A stretch of 64,000 nt of DNA from Massariosphaeria phaeospora (lineage: Eukaryota > Ascomycota > Dothideomycetes > Pleosporales): assembly GCA_011032825.1 (NCBI GenBank), contig JAADJZ010000016.1, positions 372,001 through 436,000 of the forward strand, read 5' to 3'. Below the pieces are notes generated by a model that saw only the letters and a list, made by a program, of their open reading frames with translations, was not told the origin of the DNA and searched no databases. Shown in pieces: positions 57,038-64,000 of this stretch. Numbering within the stretch: position 1 is the stretch's first letter; every line of letters starts with the position of its first letter. The position numbers and the translations under genes were made by a program.

Positions 57038-58658
57038 AACTATGCCATGCTTTATCTCCCCCGCTGCGGAATCCGGCCCGAACGATGGTGGATTGTGTAT
57101 CCCCACCACCGAGGAACCCGGCTCGGACGACATTGCCCGCACGTTCCCAATAGGATCGAGCCGGGCTTCATTTTAACGATGTCAAGTTCTGCTGCTTATG
57201 AACGACTCTTTCCTTTCTTTTAAGCACTTATTTACGGTTTCCATGTGGGGGCATAGTCATTATCTTTTATACCCCTTTTGGCGTTGATATTCGAGGAGAA
57301 TCTCCCAACATCATATGATGGAGTACACATCCATGGACATGCTGGACGCACGCGTGAGGCCATGTCGACGCTCTACTCCGATGCACTTCGTTCTACGAAC
57401 AGGAAAAAAAGCGATGTGCAGTGCTGGCTGGGCCGACGGTTGCACAAGAGAGAGGTGGAAAATGCACTATTAATTAGTCGAGAGCAGATAATGAAGAAAA
57501 GTGACATTATCTTTGCGGGCTAGCCTTTGCTGATTCCTGTGGTTGCAGTACAGTACGTACAGTACCATCGCCAAATGTGTGTAACCGCACGTCTCATCTG
57601 CACTGGCTTCATCCGACCAACAACGTCTTGCACACTGTGCTGCCCACAATACGTCTTCGTAACGGCAAAACACATCACTCATCACATGTATCTGGAAAGT
57701 CTTACGCTGTCAAGACGATTACTTAGTTTGTCTCTGAATTTTGGAGATTTGGGGCACCACTCAACTCACCCGCGATACTCGCCATTATTTGTTCAACAAT
57801 GTTTCAGCAGATAGATGTGCAGATTGGCGCATGATCGCTATACTAGGCAGGTACGTTGACTGATAGAACTAGTAGAGCATGAAGGAAGTTAACTTTTTTG
57901 CTACGCAGCTAGCTGGACCCCCGTGGGTCAAATAAATACAAGAATACCTACGGGAAATGCAGTGTTCCGGATTATCGGAAGTGGGGATCTATCTCGTGCG
58001 CGCTGGTTTCTCTCTCGCTCTCGCTCTCTCGAGTGTGTTGTATGTATGTAGGAGCCCTGCGACCGCCAGTTTTAACAAGCCATGTTGTATGTATGTACGT
58101 ATGATTTCGTTTTCCAACTCGAAGGGAAAATATCAAAGAGTCGCGTCCTGCACTTCTCCGATATGGCAAGAGCCCGGGGGGCTACTTTCGTTGCTGCTGA
58201 GCTCTCCAGTGGTGTTGGAGTGGAATGTATTCTTGGGGCGGGGCATATGTATGTGGACACACAAGGGTTGGAGTTGTAGTTGTAGGCGCTTTATCGATAT
58301 GTCTTCTTGCAGCGATCGGTATATTGAACATATCTTTCCTGCAGCCATTCTCGACTCGTCTTTTTGCGTAGCGGGGACATGCATGGACACATCGAAACTC
58401 TTGCACGGGAAAAGCGTTTTCACGGCGTCGAGCGCATCGGATGGGACCTTGTAATTTTTACAATACGGCGCATAACATATGCCAACGGTCAGATATACTC
58501 CTAATGATAACAGCCGTGCCGAGCCGCTTTGCCAAGATCGAGCGTGGATATAAGAGCTCAGATCTTATATCTGCTCCAGCGAAACTCAACTCAACTCCAC
58601 TCGTCGGCGTGTGCCTACACTCTGGTGGGTGGTGCCGGACCAAGCCGAGCCGAGCACA
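57038..58658. other. Convergent intergenic region, about 1.6 kb
   Basis: 3' regions of two convergent genes. It contains CT-rich low-complexity DNA near 58010-58035. The ORFs (for example 57957-58454 plus) have no supporting features. Confidence 0.5.
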
Positions 58659-59378
58659 TCAAGTGTTGATGATGTGTCTGGCATAGCAGTCCAGACACCA
58701 CGAATCTCCCTCTTCGCCAACCTCCACAATGCACGTCTGGCATATCAGCTTCCCGCACACGCCCGAGCACTGCCGCGTGCAGATGTAGCATGTCCGCTCG
58801 GCGCAGCGCTTGCAGTCGGAGTAGTTCTCGAGATCTCGTCTGCGCTTGGGCGCGGATTTGCACGCGTGGCAGGGTCGAAGGTCGGTTGGTAATGCGGTGG
58901 GGACGGCTGTGGCATCGGCATTGGCATTGGCGCTGGGCGATAGTGGCGGGGGCCCAGGGTCTATGTCCATGAGCTGTGATGATCGAGAGGGAAGGGACGG
59001 TTTCGGATTCATGCGTTTGAGTTGCTTGACGGGCCGCCGCTCAGACGCAAAACATGTCGTGGACGCTGCTGGGCGCGGGGCATTGTTGTCGAGGGATACG
59101 GGGCTGGTACCGTGCAGTCTGAGGAGCTGTCTGCCTGAGGGTGAGCATCGTTGCTGGGAGCTTGAGGCAGTATTGTCAGTGTCTAGTCTGATTAGATTCC
59201 AAGAGAGTGTCCCGTACCTTGAGCTGGGCCCTTCCTCTGCATCTGCCCGCCTCTTCCTCTTCCCAAGTCCTGAATTGCCTGGCAGGTCTGTCATTGTGCT
59301 CCAACTTGGCGTTGTGTTGGGCGAGTCGTACTGGGTATGTCTCGGGTCGGACCCGAACAGCTCGGAGGTGATGTACAT
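58659..59378 (-). CDS. Cysteine-rich putative zinc-binding protein
   Basis: Two exons, 59378-59218 and 59160-58659, give 220 residues. The 57-nt intron has a GTACGG donor and a CTGAC branch; it is a multiple of three and stop-free, so an unspliced 239-residue form is also possible. A basic nuclear-localisation-like string (GKRKRRAD) lies near residue 40. The C-terminal 65 residues carry 12 cysteines as six CxxC or Cx3C-like pairs (CHACKSAPKRRRD, CKRCAERTCYICTRQCSGVC, CQTC, CLDC), an arrangement suited to binding two or three zinc ions. It resembles a RING/B-box-like fold but without the usual His. I do not recognise a named family. Nuclear location is inferred. Confidence 0.7.
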   Translation of the reverse strand: MYITSELFGSDPRHTQYDSPNTTPSWSTMTDLPGNSGLGKRKRRADAEEGPSSRYGTLSWNLIRLDTDNTASSSQQRCSPSGRQLLRLHGTSPVSLDNNAPRPAASTTCFASERRPVKQLKRMNPKPSLPSRSSQLMDIDPGPPPLSPSANANADATAVPTALPTDLRPCHACKSAPKRRRDLENYSDCKRCAERTCYICTRQCSGVCGKLICQTCIVEVGEEGDSWCLDCYARHIINT

Positions 59379-59964
59379 GGTGCAAAAGGCGCGGTGAATT
59401 GGTCTTGGACACTGACGACTAGCGAACGCCGCTGGGCGGGCTCGGTTCGGAAGGAGCGAGAGGTGGTGTTGACGTGAAAGCAGAGGCGCGGGTTTGGTTT
59501 ACGAGAGATCAAGATACTGCAAAGCCTGTGGCGGGAACCGGAAACGAGGGACTACAGCGAGTGATCATGATGCGGAGGAAGACGGACGACGACGACGACG
59601 TGATGTTGCTTGGAAGGATCCTGGCTCGGATCTAGCCGTCGCTCTGGGCAAGCAGCAAGGCAGCACAGCACACCGTGACAGGGGTCTAGCCCGGCGCGTT
59701 CACCCGGGCACGTGTTTCCCCTTTCTGCCAAGGATGCGCGCGCTCGGAGATTTTGTGGACCGCCGCAACGCGACCGCACCGCCCATATTCACCACCATTG
59801 AGGTTTTGCAGTTGTTCTTGTTCCTACATAGTTTTTAATGGGTTTCAACGTTCTTTTTTAGTACTCTTAATGACCTACTAATACCAACAATCACAACAAT
59901 CCTATCCCGCGTTTGGGTAACCCAGATCTGGGTACGGAATACACTTACAGAGGACCCCACAGCC
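59379..59964. other. Divergent promoter region, Cys-rich protein / ELMO gene
   Basis: About 590 bases between two divergent starts. A GAC-repeat run occurs near 59581-59602. No gene is called. Confidence 0.5.
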
Positions 59965-62216
59965 ATGGAAGGCATCAACGTAGCCGAGCTCGTCGGGCGG
60001 TTGAGCAGCGAGGAAGAGTCAGTACGGAAGATGGCCGTATTCAAGCTCCAGAATGCAATTGGCGACCCATCGTTCGCCGAAGTCTTCATACAGGAAGGTG
60101 GTCTGCCCAAGCTGAGGTTTCTGGCGCTGCATTCTACCGGCAATACGCTGGCGTACTGTCTTACATCGCTGTCGCGGCTTCTCGAGCTCGACAAAGGGTG
60201 GGACCATGTTACAGACGATCTCATCAAACGGGTACGCGCATATTCCTCTTCAAGCGACAGACAACTAACACCTACAGGTCGTAGAATTGGTCGTCGCGCA
60301 ACCCCTCGTCAACGTAAACCGAGGCGCAATGTCAGTTCTAGCAGCCATCGTTGGCCATCCGGCTACGCGCAACTCGCAGCCAGGTGTAACAGGCTTCCAG
60401 CGACTGAAGCCCGCAGTGGAACTATATCCCCAGTTCCTCCCTATGCTCGTCGAAAAGATTACGTCCGCCGACCACGCCCTATGCGCCAACTCCCTCCACC
60501 TTATAAACTCATTGATGCGAGACGCCATTGCAAACGACGCGGATTTCGAATGGCCTAGGTTCATAAAACAGTTGCAGGAGCTGGGAGTTATAAAAAGTGT
60601 TTATGGTCTTATGTTGAGTTCCGCAGTGCATGACTTAGCTCACCCGCTGTTAGAATTTCAATCACTGACGAAAGTGCTGCTGAAAAAATGGAGCGAAGAG
60701 AAGGTCGACTTGGAAAAGCCAGACCACCGCAGGGCTATTCGTGGACTTCACACTGCAAGCAACCCGGACAAATCAGGAGCGGATCCAAAGGGCAGTAAAA
60801 AACAGAACCCTGCCAAATGGAGGCGCCTGGGATTCGAGACCGAGTCGCCAGCTTGGGAGTTTGAGGCTACGGGATTCTTAGGACTCATGGATATGACTGA
60901 TTTTGTCTACAAGGACGAAGACGGCTTTCAAAAGCTGCTGCTCGAGCAGTCGGCCGAGCCACTTGACCAGCGTTGTCCGATCGCTCGTGCGAGTATTGCA
61001 GTGACTTCAATCCTCTTTGAACATTTTGAGGTGGACAAGTCAGACGAACGCGAGTCCCAGCGATACACCGGACAGGATTCACGATCCAACTTCGACAAAG
61101 CTTTCAAGCCAATGCTGCTCCATTGGTCAAGAGTGCATAAGAGCGGCCTCAATGCCTTCATTCGGCTTTGGAAAGCAACGGAAGCGTCGGTAGAGGATTT
61201 TGAGAAGATTGAAGAGCTAGTTCGGATCTTAATCGAACATATTGTTGGACAGGCCCCTCGTACGAGAGAGATCAAGGATGTGGAGGAGGAACTCGGGCAG
61301 TTCGACATTCAGCGACTCCGAGAGCTCCAGATGGAACTACTCGAACTTACGTATGAGGATGAGTGGGGGCATCAGCTTCGGTGAGTGTTCCCGATTAGGA
61401 ACCCAACCCTCGAAGCTAACTGTTAGCAGCCAAGTACGGGACGAGCTGAACCACGAAGCGCTCCAATTCGTCAAAGAGCAGCGCATTCGGTGTTTGCTCC
61501 AGGGCGCTTGGTTCCCTCAGGCGATGAGTTACTCGACAGATGCAGGGCCCGTCACCAGCAAGACCCTTAGTCGCACTGTGCCCTCGGCCTGGCGATTTGT
61601 TCGACTATCGCACAATCGCCGCTACCTGCATTACGCTGATTTTGAGGAGAAGTTGGCCCCAGAACCCAGGCTGGACGCCCTGCAAGACAAGAGTATGTGT
61701 TGTATACCCGCGTTCTGTGGTTTGATTTGGCGCTGTGGCTGATACGTACGTCCAGTTGATCTCTCTATCGTGTCCTCGGTTGTCAGCAACGTGTCGGCCT
61801 CGGCCCCGTCGACATCGTCATCTGACAGCACACTTACAACTCTCCCGGGACCTGCACCCGCTTCGACGTCGACTAAGATTACGATCCACGGGTATCTTCC
61901 AGCGTCTGGCCACTCGCGGCAAACGTCAGATGCATCGGGAGCTGGTCAAAAGGAATCGGTTCTTCTGCAGCTCCATCCCCAAAGCCATACTCTTGCGTCC
62001 GAGTGGCTGGATGGACTGCTCATGCTGCTCAACCAGCAGCCAATTACAGCCGACACCAACAAGCTAGTGAATCTCATCGGCGGCTACGGACTCAAGATCC
62101 GACTTCTCAACGTGCGGTTCGAGGACGTTGGCATGGAGGAGCCGGTGCTTCCGAGCCGTGAAGGGCTGGACGACGACTACTATTATGATATTGGCGGTAT
62201 GGACGCAGGGATGTGA
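59965..62216 (+). CDS. ELMO/CED-12 domain protein
   Basis: Four exons, 59965-60231, 60278-61380, 61430-61692 and 61756-62216, give 697 residues with consistent phases. Residues 1-230 form an armadillo-like helical region (SSEEESVRKMAVFKLQNAIG, HALCANSLHLINSLMRDAI). The ELMO domain follows at about 250-440, with the segment ATGFLGLMDMTDFVYKDEDG and later RLRELQMELLELTYEDEWGH. The C-terminal 220 residues resemble the PH-like part of ELMO proteins (AWRFVRLSHNRRYLHYADFE, SEWLDGLLMLLNQQPI). Animal ELMO works with DOCK180 as a Rac exchange factor; fungal homologues are thought to act likewise in polarity and cytoskeletal control. That partner is inferred from the family. Start context is AGCCATGGA. 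Confidence 0.9.
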
Positions 62217-63818
62217 GGGGTGAAACAGCTGCAAGCAACATGCTTCTATGCACGCTTTTAGCCTCATGTCTGTTTCAGCGGAACGTGGGATTGGAAGACC
62301 GGGGTTGACGATCAGGTTCCCGGTAAGTCGTTCTTCTGATATGGCGCTACCGTATCAACTCAGCGAACTCGCCCTTCGCTAGCGGGAGGTTGATGGGCTC
62401 CAATCGACCTCCTGCAACACGAATCTGACAGCCCTACTACTGCGGCTGTAAGACAGCTAGTCGTTTGTGTCTTGTCGCCTTGTACCCCAAGGCAAGTTCA
62501 AAGAGATTCTAGAGCAGAAGCGGGCGCTCGACGACAACGGGTTGGGGATAATGTATATTTGGTGGAGAACTGAGGCGTGGGGCTAACGTTCTAGTGTGCT
62601 CTGGATGGTGGGAGTTCGGGACGATGGCTATATTAGTGCTGGAGATGGCTCCTCTCTTGAGATACCCTTGTTTCTACGGCAGCAATCCACAATCAATACT
62701 CGGGACCCTTTCGTGCAGGCAACGATTTCCTACGGCGGCTAGCGTGGCCTGTCGCGCCATCAGCTCAGGGAGAGTACACCCTCGCGAGGGTACACAGCGC
62801 GGACAGAGGGCGCTGTGCTTGGTGCTAGCTGGTGGTCGGAGTAACTGTGGCACCCGCGGCGGTTCTCTAGACGCAGCCATGCGGGAGGGCAGAGATCTAG
62901 AATTAGTAGGAGGGTCGAGGCTAGCGACGCGGCTGCTGGATGGTTTGAGGCGACGGCGACGATGGACGGTAGCGTAGTGGTACGCACACGGGCGCGGGTG
63001 AGGCCTAGGTAGCTGCCGCTGACTGTGCTTGTTGGTGACTCCCTGGGGGTGAAGCGGAGGAGCGGGGGATGGTGGCCGTACGCTGGCGCGCAGCAATTGG
63101 CGGCCGGGTAGCTGCGCGGCGTGCTCCAGCGACCGGCAGGCTTTGCAGTTGCTGCTGTTGTGTGGGCCAGATGGGCGGTCTGGAGATATGGGCATGGGGC
63201 CCGTATACGATGCAAGGTGCAGAACGGTGAGGGGAGCTTTGGGGAGCTTCTAGTGGGCGCACGTTGGCGGCAGTGCGGGGCGCCGTCGTCACAGGGGAGG
63301 AAGCCGTCGTCACAGGCCAGGCGCGCCGTGGCGTTGCAGCCATCCACGCGCCCTCTGCCCGCCGTCAGGTCAGCGCGGAGGGAGACAGAGTGAATACGGG
63401 CAGCGGTGGCCAGCAATAAGGAGCATTCTGGCTGGGCAATTAGCACACGTCCCTGGTCGCCGCCAGCTCACGAGAGTGCGCGCTGGCACGGCAGACTCGG
63501 CATGCAGCCGCCCACGGCAGCGTCTGTCCACACCATCCAGCGCCTGTATACCGCGCCGCCGCCTCCAGTGTGTTTGCTCTTCTTCTTAAGAGACTTCGAG
63601 CCCGCCGCTGCTTCCCTGGCGCCTCCGCACTCTCCAGTCCCACCCCCGCCGATAGCGGTGCTCCCTGCACCTGCTGGCTCGTCATCATCATCACGAATGC
63701 ACGCCTGCGAGCAACGGCCGTCCTCGCCCGCCTCGCCCGCAACAACAAGCCCGTTGTCTGCCGCCCGTGCCTGTCTGAGTGCCTGAGCTGCCCTGCAACG
63801 ACAGCGCCCGCCGACGCC
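62217..63818. other. Intergenic, about 1.6 kb, GC-rich toward the right
   Basis: 3' region of the ELMO gene and promoter or leader of the edge gene. Long overlapping minus-strand ORFs (62760-63446, 62674-63195) come from GC-rich, stop-poor DNA and show no domain. No gene is called. Confidence 0.45.
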
Positions 63819-64000
63819 ATGAGGAGCCAGAGCAGATCCAGCAGAGCGAAGGAGTCGACGGCGACGCCATATGCCCAGTATGAGGCCCTGCCGCTCGCGC
63901 TAAAGTACGTGTTCCACCATCCCACCCCCCTCGCGCCCTGGCTAGCGAGGAACGCGTTGCCATCACACCGAATGCCAATCACGCCTGCAGTCATGCATGC
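63819..64000 (+). CDS. First exon of a gene running off the right edge (partial)
   Basis: An ATG in the context GACGCCATGAG begins a hydrophilic frame, MRSQSRSSRAKESTATPYAQ, continuing YEALPLALK. It then meets a GTACGT donor after about base 63904. A matching acceptor (CCTGCAG) lies about ten bases before the window end, so exon 2 probably starts near 63991. The long GC- and CT-rich leader upstream fits a promoter. Only about 30 residues are visible and the family cannot be told. Confidence 0.45.
   Translation, partial: MRSQSRSSRAKESTATPYAQYEALPLALKYVFHHPTPLAPWLARNALPSHRMPITPAVMH

Noticed and set aside
62674..63446. Overlapping 173- and 228-codon minus-strand ORFs near the right edge
   Set aside because: GC-rich, stop-poor DNA upstream of an apparent plus-strand gene. 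Translations are low complexity and unlike any family I know.
1..64000. tRNA, rRNA, CRISPR arrays or intact transposons
   Set aside because: Scanned by eye for B-box-like GTTCGAATCC strings, regular repeat-spacer patterns, reverse transcriptase or transposase motifs and long terminal repeats; none was convincing. A tRNAscan or repeat-masking run would be decisive.

Overview
This window is nuclear DNA of a filamentous ascomycete (Pezizomycotina, plausibly a Dothideomycete). Genes are split by short GT-AG introns of about 45-65 nt with CTAAC/CTGAC-type branch sites. The gene set is typically filamentous-fungal: an AspRS-DUF2156 sterol aspartyltransferase, a CYP53-type P450, a questin-oxidase-like protein, a SUR7/PalI membrane protein, a Sin3 with three PAH domains and a class I myosin with a GPP/SH3 tail. 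No operons, phage, CRISPR or rRNA were seen, and I found no convincing tRNA. Exon boundaries below were worked out by hand from splice sites plus reading-frame continuity and are predictions.

Left to right: the 3' end of a membrane protein (1-348, +); RanGAP/Rna1 (1237-2600, +); a four-exon SMP (LEA-like) protein (4551-3205, -); an EF-hand MscS channel (6712-9666, +); an eight-exon alpha-tubulin (10371-12275, +); a questin-oxidase-like protein (12725-14196, +); the ErdS-type fusion (15343-18447, +); a CYP53-like P450 (19348-21067, +) convergent with SIN3 (27044-21697, -); a GH3 beta-glucosidase with a PA14 insert (30909-27790, -); myosin I (36336-32282, -); a Polo-like kinase (39693-36948, -); an OPA3-family protein (40245-41037, +); a small unrecognised gene (41557-42300, +).

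From 42.3 to 53.2 kb the window looks more accessory. A SUR7/PalI membrane protein (45606-44655, -) is followed by a divergently transcribed pair of secreted-protein genes: an aspzincin-like metallopeptidase (47851-46415, -) and a large cysteine-rich secreted protein of unknown function (48970-51905, +). They share about 1.1 kb of upstream DNA, and gene-poor stretches lie on both sides of the block.

The right part carries a conserved-looking Pro/Ser-rich protein (54015-53191, -), a serine-rich hypothetical protein (55469-57037, +), a 12-cysteine putative zinc-binding protein (59378-58659, -), an ELMO-domain protein (59965-62216, +) and the first exon of another gene running off the right edge (63819, +).

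Most genes are housekeeping (nuclear transport, cytoskeleton, mitosis, chromatin, membrane) and are neighbours without an evident common pathway. The points most worth following are the ErdS fusion, the divergent secreted pair (including an HExxH motif split by an intron and a possible GC-AG intron), three introns whose length is a multiple of three with no stop, a three-base coding first exon in myosin I, and a 31-nt near-repeat about 330 nt past the stop codons of two unrelated genes, whose differences are all C/T.
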